Positions 8,135-19,632 of a stretch of DNA of 64,000 nucleotides are shown here, piece after piece. The position numbers were made by a program, and so were the translations under genes. This DNA comes from VRUE01 sp963770315 (lineage in GTDB: Bacteria > Actinomycetota > Thermoleophilia > Solirubrobacterales > 70-9). The notes beneath the pieces are model-generated. The model saw only the letters and a program-made list of their open reading frames with translations. It was not told where the DNA came from and made no database searches. Position 1 is the stretch's first letter; each line of letters begins with the position of its first letter. The DNA lies in the NCBI GenBank assembly GCA_963770315.1, contig CAVYPC010000002.1, positions 2,776,677 to 2,840,676 on the forward strand, in the 5' to 3' direction.

Positions 8135-8162
8135 TCCACCCCGGCCAGTTGGCCGAGGTGGA
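8135..8162 (-). terminator. Hairpin downstream of NlpC/P60 gene
   Basis: TCCACC (8135-8140) plus CGGCCA (8142-8147) pair with TGGCCG and GGTGGA (8150-8162) around a tiny loop, giving a 12-bp stem with one mismatch. On the minus strand it comes 31 bases after the NlpC/P60 stop and is followed by GGATTTGTCC, so it probably ends that transcript before the transporter operon. Confidence 0.55.
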
Positions 8163-8192
8163 GTACGGGACACCCCTGCCCCGAAGCTTTGT

Positions 8193-8747
8193 CTAGAACC
8201 CTGCGGGGTGGCGGGCGACGTAGCCGACGTTGTCGCGCAGGTCTTCGTGCCAGCGCGGGCCGGTGCCGCTGGCGTCGCCGGAGGTGTCCCAGCGGTAGCC
8301 GGCGATCACCGCGTAGGCGTGCCCGGCGTTGGCGTAGACGGTGATCCACCGTCCTTCGCCTTCCAGGCCCCAGTGCTCCATCGGGCCGGACGGGAGCGGG
8401 CTTTCGAGGAATTCGCCGCCGTGGAGGGCGTAGCTGACCGAGCCCGAGCAGTCGTAGCCGCGATCCCACCAGCGGCCGTGGCCGCCGCCCCAGACATAGG
8501 GTTTGGTGCGGATCTGGTTGGCCGCGGAGATAACCGCCTGAACGCGGGCCGGGGCGGACTTCGGCGGGATCAGCATCCCGTTGGGCAGCAGCCTCGCTTT
8601 GGCGGTGGGAGTGCAGATGTCCACTTCGGCCGGCGTCAGGCCGCCACCGCCGCAATTGGCACTAGCACCGGAGGGTACGAGGGCGAGCGCGACGAGAACC
8701 GCGACTGCAGCTATCCCCGCCTTGAGCTTTGAGCTGTTCTTGGGCAA
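8193..8747 (-). CDS. Secreted NlpC/P60-like peptidoglycan hydrolase
   Basis: A 184-residue exported protein. Residues 1-30 are a signal peptide (KLKAGIAAVAVLVALALVPS, then SGASA). The catalytic part has YDCSGSVSYALHGG (nucleophilic Cys) and AGHAYAVIAG (His), the NlpC/P60 arrangement found in cell-wall DL-endopeptidases. Start is TTG 8747, preceded by a strong AAGGAGAT at 8751-8758. The c-di-AMP riboswitch directly upstream fits known control of wall hydrolases in Actinobacteria. It is short for a multidomain endopeptidase and lacks SH3 or LysM repeats. Confidence 0.82.
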   Translation of the reverse strand: MPKNSSKLKAGIAAVAVLVALALVPSGASANCGGGGLTPAEVDICTPTAKARLLPNGMLIPPKSAPARVQAVISAANQIRTKPYVWGGGHGRWWDRGYDCSGSVSYALHGGEFLESPLPSGPMEHWGLEGEGRWITVYANAGHAYAVIAGYRWDTSGDASGTGPRWHEDLRDNVGYVARHPAGF

Positions 8748-8762
8748 ACCGATCTCCTTCGT

Positions 8763-8905
8763 CGGCCTACGGGGTTAGCTGTCGGGCTGGCGCTGATAGG
8801 AGCCTGCGCCCCCGTCCTATGTCGGACGGGTTAGCCCCGAAAACGTGGTTCCCCCGCTCCCGCGTCGCCAGGTGGCTGGCGGGACTCGGCGTTTCGGTTG
8901 TTCGG
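8763..8905 (-). ncRNA. ydaO/yuaA c-di-AMP riboswitch
   Basis: Read on the minus strand, this 5' leader contains the conserved blocks of the ydaO class in order: GCCGAGTCCCGCC (near 8878-8892), CGGGAGCGGGGGAACCA (8846-8862), then GGGGCTAACCCG, and the 3' hallmark AGCTAACCCCGTAGGC (8765-8780). The 3' end is a few bases before the ribosome-binding site of the NlpC/P60 gene. In Actinobacteria this riboswitch senses c-di-AMP and usually turns off cell-wall hydrolase genes. The 5' limit is approximate. Confidence 0.9.
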
Positions 8906-9026
8906 AACGGCGGGCAGTGTAGTGGATCGCCCGGGCGGATGCTTACAAGAAACAAACATTTTGTAGCCCTTCGCACTTGCATCCCGAATTCCTTTCGGCC
9001 AAGCGGCTGTTAGCTTGCGCCCTGGG

Positions 9027-9830
9027 ATGGAACTTGCCGGCCGCTCAACCCTGCTCACCGGTGCCACTGGCGGCCTCGGCCGCGCGATCGCCGCGGCGAT
9101 CGCGGCGGAGGGCGCGAAGCTGATCCTCAGCGGGCGCAAGGCCGAGGCGCTGGAGGCGCTGGCCGCCGAGCTGCCCGGCGAGGGACACCGAGTGCTACCG
9201 GCCGACCTGGCCGAGCCAGGCGCTGCCGAGCAGCTGGCTGCCGATGCCGGCGAGGTCGACGTCTTCGTCGCCAACGCCGCCCTCCCGGGGATGGGCCTGC
9301 TCACGGATTTAACTTCCGAGCAGCTGATGCGAGCGCTACGCGTCAACCTCGAGGCGCCGATGCTGATAGCGAGAGCGCTCTACCCGTCGATGGTGGAGCG
9401 CGGCAGCGGCCACCTCGTCTTTGTCTCCTCGATCTCGGGCAAGGTCGCCAGCCCACGCTCCTCGATCTACAACGCGACCAAGTTCGGCCTGCGCGGCTTC
9501 GCGTTCGGCCTGCGCACCGATCTGGGCCCGCAGGGGATCGGAGTGTCGGTCGTCTCGCCGGGCTTCGTCCGCGAGGCGGGCATGTTTGCCGAGACCGGCG
9601 CCAAGCCACCACCGGGGATGGGAACCACGACCCCGGACAAGGTGGCCGCCGCGACGGTCAAGGCGATTGAGCGGAACAAGCTCGAGGCGGTGGTCGCGCC
9701 GCTGCAGCTCCGCGCCATGTCTCACTTCGCCCTCGCCACCCCATCCATCTCAGATCGCGCCCAGAGCGGCTCAGCTGGCCAGAAAGCAGCTAAAGCCGTA
9801 GACGACGGCCATCCGCCCGACAAGCGCTAG
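9027..9830 (+). CDS. Short-chain dehydrogenase/reductase
   Basis: A 267-residue classical SDR. The NAD(P) motif TGATGGLG is near residue 10, FVANAAL replaces NNAG, and the catalytic Ser and Tyr-Lys are in VSSISG and YNATK. GRKAEALEAL after the second strand suggests NADP preference. ATG 9027 is taken as start; TTG 9015 would add four residues. The C-terminal tail is polar. The substrate is unknown. It is followed by a large palindromic element (family E) before acnA. Confidence 0.85.
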   Translation: MELAGRSTLLTGATGGLGRAIAAAIAAEGAKLILSGRKAEALEALAAELPGEGHRVLPADLAEPGAAEQLAADAGEVDVFVANAALPGMGLLTDLTSEQLMRALRVNLEAPMLIARALYPSMVERGSGHLVFVSSISGKVASPRSSIYNATKFGLRGFAFGLRTDLGPQGIGVSVVSPGFVREAGMFAETGAKPPPGMGTTTPDKVAAATVKAIERNKLEAVVAPLQLRAMSHFALATPSISDRAQSGSAGQKAAKAVDDGHPPDKR

Positions 9831-9841
9831 CCAGCGGCCCT

Positions 9842-9970
9842 GAGTTGAGGGTGGGGGTGTCCGGGCGGGCAGCGGCGTCCTCTTTTTCGCCCCGCCCCCG
9901 ATTTCGGACGGCAAAACTACGTCCCTGGCGAAAAACCCAGCGACCGCCCGGACACCCCCACCCTCAACTC
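9842..9970. repeat. Palindromic element E1: 27-bp perfect arms around a conserved core
   Basis: Arms 9842-9868 and 9944-9970 are perfect inverted repeats of 27 bp. The 75-base interior has a second stem, TTTTTCGC (9883-9890) with GCGAAAAA (9928-9935). Reversed, the interior matches the core of E2 (19400-19527): both have GCTGGGTTTTTCGC at one end and GCGAAAAAGAGGACGCCGCT at the other, while the outer arms differ. It fills the gap between the SDR and acnA genes and could also end the SDR transcript. Confidence 0.85.
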
Positions 9971-9994
9971 GCACCGTTTGCCTAGGATGAAGTC

Positions 9995-12790
<2,796 letters not shown>

Positions 12791-12960
12791 GCCCACCGAA
12801 AGGTGGTACAGGAGGGCCGCGGGAGGCAGGGGGTCCGCGCGACCCTCACTGCACCTATGCGTCGGTAGCCAGGGAGGGATGCCGACGCGCCTGTTCACTC
12901 GAACGGGACTGCTCGAGACGAACAGTCACTGTCTAGCTATAACGCCTCCAAGCCCTGAGG
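12791..12960. other. Intergenic region with a small hairpin
   Basis: This 170-base gap lies between convergent genes. CCACC-GAAA-GGTGG (12793-12806) directly after the acnA stop could be a weak terminator, though no T-run follows. I see no tRNA, small gene or clear repeat in the rest. Confidence 0.4.
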
Positions 12961-13311
12961 TCAAGGCATCTTGAGCGGATCTACGTGGTTTCCACGGCTT
13001 TTTTGCGGAGAATCCCTGATGCCCCAGCCACGCCTTTCGATCAACTCGATCCCGATCACACTGCCGACGGGGCCGACCGGGGTGAGGGTGGCGGCGAGCA
13101 GGGTGTAGGGGGCCTCGCGTCTCACGCAGGCGATCCAGATCACGATGCAGAGCACGACGAAGCCCAGGCCGTGCGCCCACCCGAACAGCATCGTCTCGGT
13201 GTCGAAGCCCGGCACCAGCCAGAACACGATCAGCAGGGAGAAGATCCCCAACTCGATCCATGACAGTAGCTTGACCCGGGCGAACAGCGGTCCGGGGACC
13301 GGCTTGCGCAT
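12961..13311 (-). CDS. DUF3817 membrane protein
   Basis: A 116-residue membrane protein with about three hydrophobic segments (LSWIELGIFSLLIVFWLVPG; LGFVVLCIVIWIACV; and a third near LLAATLTPVGPVGSVIG). The pattern of a GWAHGLGF motif between spans fits the DUF3817 family, found in actinobacteria and of unknown function. Its ATG overlaps the TGA of the upstream E2-E1 gene by one base, so it should be translationally coupled to that gene. No catalytic residues are evident. Confidence 0.75.
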   Translation of the reverse strand: MRKPVPGPLFARVKLLSWIELGIFSLLIVFWLVPGFDTETMLFGWAHGLGFVVLCIVIWIACVRREAPYTLLAATLTPVGPVGSVIGIELIERRGWGIRDSPQKSRGNHVDPLKMP

Positions 13312-16300
13312 CAGGCGCCGGGGGTGAGCGCGGTGAGCACGATCCGCTCCTGCTCGCGCGCGTGGGCGACCGAGTAGCCCTCGCCCGGGCTGGCCCGGGT
13401 CGGGCGGCCGACGTAGCCGAGCTGGACCCCCTCCGGCATCAGGTCGGGGAGGCGGCGCGACATCACCTTCCAGCAGCCCATGTTGCGCGGCTCCTCCTGC
13501 GCCCAGACGATCTCCTTCAGGTTGGGGTAGGAGGCGATCAGCTCGCTCAGCTGCTCCTTGGCGAACGGGTAGAGGAGCTCGACCCGGGCGATCGCGACGT
13601 TCTCGGCCGCCTGGCGCCGTTCGCTGGCATCGATGTCCCAGTAGACCTTGCCGGTGCAGAGCACCAGGCGCTCGATCTTCTCGCGCCGGTCCTCGGCGGC
13701 GGGGTCGTCGAGGATGAAGTGGAAGTGACCGTCGGTCAGCTCCTCCACCGAGGCGGCGGCACGCTCGAGCCGCAGCAGGCCCTTCGGCGTGAAGACGATC
13801 AGCGGTCGCGGCTTGCGGATCAGCGCCTGCCGCCGCAGCAGGTGGAAGTACTGGGCGGCGGTGCTGGGGTTGGCGATGCGGATGTTGCCCTCGGCCGCCA
13901 GCGCCAGGAAGCGCTCGATGCGGGCGCTGGAGTGCTCCGGCCCCGAGCCCTCGTAGCCGTGCGGCAGCAAGAGCGTCAGGCGACTGGTCTGCCCCCACTT
14001 GGCCTCGCCGGAGACGATGAAGCTGTCGATGATCACCTGGCCGGCGTTGGCGAAGTCGCCGAACTGCGCCTCCCAGAGGACCAGGGCTTTCGGCGTCGCC
14101 GACGAGTAGCCGTACTCGAAGCCGAGGCAGGCGATCTCCGAGAGCGGGCTGTTGTAGAGCTCGAAGGGGGCGGTGGCGGAGGCGAGGTTCTGCATCGGGC
14201 AGTAGGGCAGGCCCGTGTTCTCGTCGTGGAGCACGAGGTGGCGGTGCGAGAAGGTGCCGCGCTCGGTGTCCTGCCCGGTGAGGCGGATGTGGACGCCCTC
14301 GCTCAGCAGCGAGCCGAAGGCCAGCGCCTCGGCGTGGCCGAACTCGATCGCGCCGCCCTCGAGCGCCTCTGCCCGGTTGCCGAGCGGTTTGCGCAGCTTG
14401 CGGTGGATCGTGAAGCTCTCCGGCACCTCGAGCAGCGCCTCGTTCAGCTCCCGCAGCTGGGCCAGCGGAAGCGCCGTCTCGACCGGTGGGCTGGCGCTGC
14501 GGTCGAGTTCCCCCGTGCTCGAGGTGGTCACGGTGGGGTCTTCGTACTCGCCCAGCTCCATCTTCTTGCGCAGGTCCTTGAGCGCCGCCGACATCTCGTC
14601 GTGACGCTCCTTGCGCGCGCCCTCGACGTCCTCGCGGGCGATCGTCCCCTCCTCGATCAGCTTCTCGGCGTAAATCTCGGAGACGGGGGGGTGCGACTTG
14701 ATCTTGGCGGCGATCGCCGGTTGCGTGTAGGCCGGCTCGTCGGTCTCGTTGTGGCCGTAGCGGCGGTAGCCGATCACGTCGATGACGATGTCCCGCCCCC
14801 AGCGCTCGCGGTAGGCCATCGCCAGGCGGATCGCCGACGAGCAGGCCTCGACGTCGTCGGCGTTGACGTGGACGATCGGCACGTTGAAGCCCTTCGCCAT
14901 GTCGGCCGCGTAGGGGGTGGAGCGGGCGTCCTCGGGGTCGGTGGTGAAGCCCACCTGGTTGTCCTGGATGATGTGGATCGTGCCGCCGGTCGTGTAGCCG
15001 CGCAGCGCCTGCAGGTTGAGCGTCTCGGCGACCACTCCCTGACCCGGGAAGGCGGCGTCGCCGTGCAGCAGCACCGGCACGGCGCGCTTCGGTTCGTGCT
15101 CGAGCTTCGGCCCGTCGAGCTCGGACTGGATGAAGCGGGTCGCGCCCTCGACTACCGGGTCGACGAACTCGAGGTGGCTCGGGTTGGGGAAGAGGCGGAC
15201 GGCGATCTTCTCGCCGTCGTGGGTCTCGTAGATGCCCTGGTGGCCGTAGTGGTACTTGACGTCGCCGGTGCCGCCGTGGGGGATAGCCGCGACCGCCTTC
15301 ACCTGCTCGATCTGCTTGGAGCCCTCGAACTCGGCCAGGATCGACTCGACCGAGCGGCCCAGGTTGTGGGCGAGGACGGCGAGCCGGCCGCGGTGGGCCA
15401 TGCCGAAGACGACCTCCCCGGCACCGGCCCGGCCGGCGAGGGTGACCAGCTCGTCGAGCATCGGCACGATCGCGTCGAGCCCCTCGATCGTGAAAATCTT
15501 CTGACCCAAATACGCTTTCTCGACGAAGCGCTCGAACTCGAAGACGTCGATGAGGCGGCCGAGCAGGCGGCGCTTCTCGTCCTCGGTGAGCGGCTGGCGG
15601 TGGGCGCCGGTCTCGACCATCTCACGCAGCCAGGTCCGCTGCTGGTGCGAGGAGAGGTGCTCGAACTGGTAGGCGATCGTGCCGCAGTAGGCCTCGCGCA
15701 TCCGCGGCAGGACGTCGAGCAGGGTCTCGCCGGGAACGCCGATGCGCAGGATCGACGCCGGGACGCGGGCCATCAGCTCCGGCGTCAGGTTGAGGCTCTC
15801 CGGCTGGATCGCGGGGTCGCCCTCTGGCTCGCGGCCGAGCGGGTCGAGGCGGGCGGCGAGGTGGCCGTGGGTGCGGTAGCCCTTGAGCAGCGAGGTGGCG
15901 GCCTGGACGGCGCCCAGCAGCTCTTCGTCGGGCGCGCCGGGGGTGGCCGGCGGCGCGGCGGCGCCAAGCGGCGGCGCCGAGGCGGAGGCCGGGTGGGCGG
16001 CGGCGAGAGGGGCCGGATCGATGCCGAGGTCGCCCGCCGCCTTCTCGTAGAAGTCGTCCTCGCCCTCGAGCAGCTGTTCGATCCGGCGCAGGAAGGCACC
16101 CGACTCGGCCCCCTGGATGACCCGGTGGTCGTAGGTCGAGGTCAGGGTCATCGTCTTCGAGACGCCGAGCTGGCGCAGCCGCTCCGGAGAGGCGTGCGCC
16201 CACTCCGGCGGGTAGGCGATCGCGCCGGCGGCGACGATCGCGCTCTGGCCCTTCATCAGGCGGGGGACCGAGGCGATGGTGCCGATCCCGCCCGGGTTGG

Positions 16301-17375
16301 TCAGCGAGATGTTGGTTCCCTGGAAGTCGTCGGCGGTGAGCTTGCTCTCGCGCGTCTTCTTGATCAGGTCCTCGTAGTAGGAGTGGAAGGCGGCGAAGTC
16401 GAGCCCGTCGGCGCCCTTGATCGCCGGCACCATCAGGCTGCGCGAGCCGTCCTTGCGCTCGATGTCGACGGCGATGCCGAGGTTGACCGGGCCGTTCTCG
16501 ATCGCGAACGGCTTGCCCTCGCGCTGCTCGAAGCTGCGCACCATCACCGGCCATTCCTTCGCCGCCTGCACGATCGCCCAGGCGATCAGGTGGGTGAAGG
16601 AGACCTTCAGCCCGCGCTCGTTGAGCTGGCCGTTGAGAGCCTTCCGTTTGGCGTCGAGCGTGTCGACCGCGACCGTGCGGAACGAGGTGGCCGTAGGCAC
16701 CTCCAGGCTCTCGCCCATGGCCTGCGCCAGCATGGCCGCAGGCCCCCGCAGAGCCTTCGCCTCGCCGGCAAGAGCCGCCGCGCTCGCACCATTCCCTCCA
16801 TCGGCAGCCGCCAGCACGTCGTCCTTGGTCACCTTGCCCCCCGGCCCGTTCCCCGCTATCGAAGCAAGGTCGACGCCGTTCTCCGCGGCAACGCGCCGGG
16901 CAACGGGGGTCGCCCGAACTCCGTTGCCAGCGCCGTTTCCCCCGGAAGCTCCGCCAGACGCCTCACCCGCGGGTGGCGCGGTAGGGGGTACCACCCCCGA
17001 GGACGCTTTAGCGACCGGAGGGGGTGGTGGGTCCCCTGCCGCGACAGGACCCGCGGCTGAGGGGCTGGTGTCCCCTGCGCCGACAGGACCCGCGGCTGAA
17101 GGGCCTGAACCCTCGGAAGTGCCCTCGCCGGGCTCCATCTCCGCCAACGGCGACCCAACCGGCACCTCGTCGTCGACCTGCGCGATCAGCTTGGTGATGA
17201 CCCCGTCGGCCGGCGCAGGCACCTCCGCGTCGACCTTGTCGGTCGAGACCTCGACCACCGTGTCGCCCTCGTTGACGAAGTCGCCCTCGGCCACGTGCCA
17301 TTCGAGAACGATGCCCTCGGTGACCGACTCGCCCATCTCGGGCATCTGGATCTGGACGGTCGCCGTTTGCGCCAT
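13311..17375 (-). CDS. kgd: Multifunctional 2-oxoglutarate dehydrogenase: lipoyl-E2-E1 fusion
   Basis: A 1354-residue fusion. Residues 3-82 are a biotinyl/lipoyl domain with the modified lysine K47 (VSTDKVDAE). A Pro/Ala/Gly linker (83-158) holds palindromic element B. Residues ~160-196 are a peripheral-subunit-binding domain (PVARRVAAENGVDLASIAG). The E2 acyltransferase domain ends with STYDHRVIQGAESG. From ~490 onward is the ThDP-dependent E1, with YRTHGHLAARLDPLG, GMAHRGRL, GDAAFPGQG and QVGFTTDPEDARST. It would oxidise 2-oxoglutarate to succinyl-CoA. Mycobacterial Kgd has the E2-E1 fusion but lacks the lipoyl domain, so this is a fuller version. It starts only 26 bases from a divergent gene. 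Confidence 0.93.
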   Translation of the reverse strand: MAQTATVQIQMPEMGESVTEGIVLEWHVAEGDFVNEGDTVVEVSTDKVDAEVPAPADGVITKLIAQVDDEVPVGSPLAEMEPGEGTSEGSGPSAAGPVGAGDTSPSAAGPVAAGDPPPPPVAKASSGVVPPTAPPAGEASGGASGGNGAGNGVRATPVARRVAAENGVDLASIAGNGPGGKVTKDDVLAAADGGNGASAAALAGEAKALRGPAAMLAQAMGESLEVPTATSFRTVAVDTLDAKRKALNGQLNERGLKVSFTHLIAWAIVQAAKEWPVMVRSFEQREGKPFAIENGPVNLGIAVDIERKDGSRSLMVPAIKGADGLDFAAFHSYYEDLIKKTRESKLTADDFQGTNISLTNPGGIGTIASVPRLMKGQSAIVAAGAIAYPPEWAHASPERLRQLGVSKTMTLTSTYDHRVIQGAESGAFLRRIEQLLEGEDDFYEKAAGDLGIDPAPLAAAHPASASAPPLGAAAPPATPGAPDEELLGAVQAATSLLKGYRTHGHLAARLDPLGREPEGDPAIQPESLNLTPELMARVPASILRIGVPGETLLDVLPRMREAYCGTIAYQFEHLSSHQQRTWLREMVETGAHRQPLTEDEKRRLLGRLIDVFEFERFVEKAYLGQKIFTIEGLDAIVPMLDELVTLAGRAGAGEVVFGMAHRGRLAVLAHNLGRSVESILAEFEGSKQIEQVKAVAAIPHGGTGDVKYHYGHQGIYETHDGEKIAVRLFPNPSHLEFVDPVVEGATRFIQSELDGPKLEHEPKRAVPVLLHGDAAFPGQGVVAETLNLQALRGYTTGGTIHIIQDNQVGFTTDPEDARSTPYAADMAKGFNVPIVHVNADDVEACSSAIRLAMAYRERWGRDIVIDVIGYRRYGHNETDEPAYTQPAIAAKIKSHPPVSEIYAEKLIEEGTIAREDVEGARKERHDEMSAALKDLRKKMELGEYEDPTVTTSSTGELDRSASPPVETALPLAQLRELNEALLEVPESFTIHRKLRKPLGNRAEALEGGAIEFGHAEALAFGSLLSEGVHIRLTGQDTERGTFSHRHLVLHDENTGLPYCPMQNLASATAPFELYNSPLSEIACLGFEYGYSSATPKALVLWEAQFGDFANAGQVIIDSFIVSGEAKWGQTSRLTLLLPHGYEGSGPEHSSARIERFLALAAEGNIRIANPSTAAQYFHLLRRQALIRKPRPLIVFTPKGLLRLERAAASVEELTDGHFHFILDDPAAEDRREKIERLVLCTGKVYWDIDASERRQAAENVAIARVELLYPFAKEQLSELIASYPNLKEIVWAQEEPRNMGCWKVMSRRLPDLMPEGVQLGYVGRPTRASPGEGYSVAHAREQERIVLTALTPGA
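16962..17061. repeat. Palindromic element B1 inside the 2-oxoglutarate dehydrogenase linker
   Basis: About 100 bp. Its reverse complement is roughly 90% identical by eye to 58327-58426 in nuoD. The ends CTCACCCGCGGGT and ACCCGCGGCTGAG are inverted, as are internal GGGGGTACCACCCCC-type segments. The inner loop reads CGC-TAAA-GCG on the minus strand where B2 has AGC-TAAA-GCT, a compensatory pair change. It encodes residues ~105-138. A partial extra copy of one arm follows at 17062-17099 (residues ~93-105). Confidence 0.85.
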
Positions 17376-17401
17376 TCGTAGATTGAGTGTATGAAAGAGC
17401 G

Positions 17402-19393
17402 ATGAACTACTTCGTCACCGGTGCGACGGGCTTCATCGGGCGCAACCTCGTCGGCCGCCTCCTGCAGCGGGAGGGAACGATCTTCGCCCTCGTCCGGGCC
17501 GGTTCGCGGGGGCGGCTGGAGGAGCTGCGGACCGCCTGGGGAGCCGACGGGGCGCGGGTCGTCCCGATCGCCGGCGACCTCTCTCAGTCCGGCCTCGGCG
17601 TATCCGAGGAGGACCTGCTGACGCTGCGAGGCGACGTCGACCACTTCTTCCACCTGGCCGCGGTCTACGACATGGCGGCGGGCGCGGAGGCGCAGGAAGT
17701 CGCCAACGTCGAGGGCACCAGGCACGCGGTCGAGCTCGCCGGCGCGATCGAGGCCGGCTGCTTCCACCAGATCAGCTCGATCGCCGCCGCCGGCCTCTAC
17801 AAGGGCACCTGGACCGAGGACATGTTCGACGAGGCCGAAGGCCTCGACACGCACCCGTACTTCCGCACCAAGCACGAGTCCGAGCGGGTGGTGCGCGAGG
17901 ACTGCGGCCGGCCCTGGCGCGTCTACCGGCCCGGGATCGTCGTCGGCGACTCGCGCTCGGGCGAGATCGACAAGATCGACGGCCCCTATTACATGTTCAA
18001 GTTGCTGCAGCAGGCGCGGCGGGTGCTGCCCTCCTGGCTGCCGACCGTCGGTATCGAGGGTGGCGAGATCAACATCGTCCCGGTCGACTACGTCGCCGCC
18101 GCGATCGACCACATCGCCCATGAGCCCGGCCTCGACGGCCGCGCCTTCAGCCTCACCGACCCGAGGCCGAAGACGGCCGGCGAGGTGCTCAACCTCTTCG
18201 CCAAGGCGGCGGATGCGCCGCAGGCCGCCCTGCAGCTCGATTCCGGCATCACCGACCCGGCGACGAGCCTCGTCCGCACCGGGCTGCGCTTCTTCCCGCC
18301 CGCCAAGCGGGCGGCGAAGATCGCGCTCGACCAGGTCGGCATCCCCGCTGGAGTCCTCGAGTACGTCAACTACCCGACCCATTTCGACTCGACCCAGTCG
18401 CAGGAAGCGCTGGCGGGCACGGGCATCGAGGTGCCGCCGCTGGAGAGCTACGCGGACCGCGTCTGGGACTACTGGGAGCGCAACCTCGACCCAGACCTGT
18501 TCAAGGATCGCTCGCTCTCGGCGGCGGTGCGCGGCAAGGTCGTGCTGATCACCGGCGCCTCCTCGGGAATCGGCAAAGCAACCGCGGTCAAGGCCGCCGA
18601 CGCCGGCGCGACCGTCCTCCTGGTCGCCCGCTCGGTCGACAAGCTGGAAGAGACCAAGGCCGAGATCGAGGCAGCCGGCGGCGTCGCCCATGTCCACCGC
18701 TGCGACATGTCCGACACCGAGGACGTCGAGCGGATGGCCGGGGAGGTTCTCGCCTACCACGGGCAGGTCGACATCCTCGTCAACAACGCCGGCCGCTCGA
18801 TCCGGCGCTCGGTCAAGCTCTCCTACGAGCGCTTCCACGACTACGAGCGGACGATGCAGATCAACTACTTCGGCGCGCTGAAGCTGATCCTCGCGCTGCT
18901 GCCCTCGATGCAGGCGCGCAAGTCGGGCCACATCATCAACGTCAGCTCGATCGGCGCCCAGACCAATCCGCCGCGCTTCTCCGCCTACGTCGCCTCGAAG
19001 TCGGCGCTTGACGCCTTCAGCCGGGTGATCGCCTCCGAGGTGTTCGACGACGGGGTCGACATCACGACCATCTACATGCCGCTGGTGCGGACGCCGATGA
19101 TCGCGCCGACCCGGATGTACGACATGTTCCCGGCGATCACGCCGGAGGAGGCGGCCGAGATGATCGCCGGGGCGATGATCGGCAAGCCGAAGAAGGTGGC
19201 GACGCGGATGGGGACCTTCGGCGAGCTGCTCTACGCGGTCGCCCCGACCCTCAGCGACAAAATCCTCAACACCGCCTACAAACTGTTCCCGGAGTCGCAG
19301 GCGGCGAAGGGGAAGGGCGACGAGGCGCCTGATCGGGCGCCGACCACCGAGGCGGTCGCCTTCGCGCACTTGATGAAAGGCGTGCACTGGTAG
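17402..19393 (+). CDS. Two-domain SDR, fatty acyl-CoA reductase-like
   Basis: A 663-residue fusion of two Rossmann domains. The N-terminal extended SDR starts MNYFVTGATGFIGRNLVGRL and contains YFRTKHESE; the C-terminal classical SDR has VLITGASSGIGKAT, NNAGRS, NVSSIG and YVASKSA. Length and layout match mycobacterial AcrA1 (Rv3391), annotated as a possible acyl-CoA reductase. If so it would reduce acyl-CoA to fatty aldehyde or alcohol. The neighbouring alkylglycerone-phosphate-synthase-like gene would need fatty alcohol, which supports but does not prove this. GTG 17387 is an alternative start five codons upstream. Confidence 0.75.
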   Translation: MNYFVTGATGFIGRNLVGRLLQREGTIFALVRAGSRGRLEELRTAWGADGARVVPIAGDLSQSGLGVSEEDLLTLRGDVDHFFHLAAVYDMAAGAEAQEVANVEGTRHAVELAGAIEAGCFHQISSIAAAGLYKGTWTEDMFDEAEGLDTHPYFRTKHESERVVREDCGRPWRVYRPGIVVGDSRSGEIDKIDGPYYMFKLLQQARRVLPSWLPTVGIEGGEINIVPVDYVAAAIDHIAHEPGLDGRAFSLTDPRPKTAGEVLNLFAKAADAPQAALQLDSGITDPATSLVRTGLRFFPPAKRAAKIALDQVGIPAGVLEYVNYPTHFDSTQSQEALAGTGIEVPPLESYADRVWDYWERNLDPDLFKDRSLSAAVRGKVVLITGASSGIGKATAVKAADAGATVLLVARSVDKLEETKAEIEAAGGVAHVHRCDMSDTEDVERMAGEVLAYHGQVDILVNNAGRSIRRSVKLSYERFHDYERTMQINYFGALKLILALLPSMQARKSGHIINVSSIGAQTNPPRFSAYVASKSALDAFSRVIASEVFDDGVDITTIYMPLVRTPMIAPTRMYDMFPAITPEEAAEMIAGAMIGKPKKVATRMGTFGELLYAVAPTLSDKILNTAYKLFPESQAAKGKGDEAPDRAPTTEAVAFAHLMKGVHW

Positions 19394-19399
19394 GCACGC

Positions 19400-19527
19400 A
19401 GTGGAGAGGGCAGGGGGCACCCCCGCGTTGCTGGGTTTTTCGCAGGGGAGCCTTGCCGCTATCGCTCAAGGGCTGGTGGGCGAAAAAGAGGACGCCGCTG
19501 CCGCGGGGACGCCCCTGCCCTCCCACT
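19400..19527. repeat. Palindromic element E2
   Basis: Arms 19400-19427 and 19501-19527 pair at about 24 of 27 positions. The interior (19428-19500) carries the same core as E1 in the other orientation: GCTGGGTTTTTCGC at its left end and GCGAAAAAGAGGACGCCGCT at its right, with TTTTTCGC (19436-19443) pairing to GCGAAAAA (19480-19487). The arms are unrelated to those of E1 apart from G-richness. It starts 7 bases after the reductase stop codon. Confidence 0.83.
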
Positions 19528-19528
19528 C

Positions 19529-19559
19529 GGAGCCTGCGATGCCCGCCTTGCGAGGCTCC
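19529..19559. repeat. Small inverted repeat between E2 and D1
   Basis: GGAGCCT (19529-19535) and AGGCTCC (19553-19559) are inverted across 17 bases. It joins two larger palindromes, so nearly the whole 19394-19661 gap is foldable. No function is evident. Confidence 0.45.
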
Positions 19560-19590
19560 CGCGCAGCGACTCCGCCGTGCCACCCCCGCC

Positions 19591-19632
19591 ATTGCAGCCT
19601 TTTCCCCACCATGGTGTGGGGAAAGCTGCAAT
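19591..19632. repeat. Palindromic element D1
   Basis: ATTGCAGC then TTTTCCCCAC pairs with GTGTGGGGAAA then GCTGCAAT around CATG. The same design, ATTGC...TTTTTCCCCAC...CATGG..GGGAAAA...TGCAAT, recurs inside nuoG at 54281-54322. It lies 29 bases before the start of the FAD-oxidase gene, so it could affect translation or act as a terminator. Confidence 0.75.

Noticed and set aside
8097..8140. tRNA-Ser-like fragment (AGTTATCCGAGTGGTTCAGG)
   Set aside because: Resembles a D-arm region only; no T-arm or acceptor stem follows, and a terminator-like hairpin overlaps the expected position.
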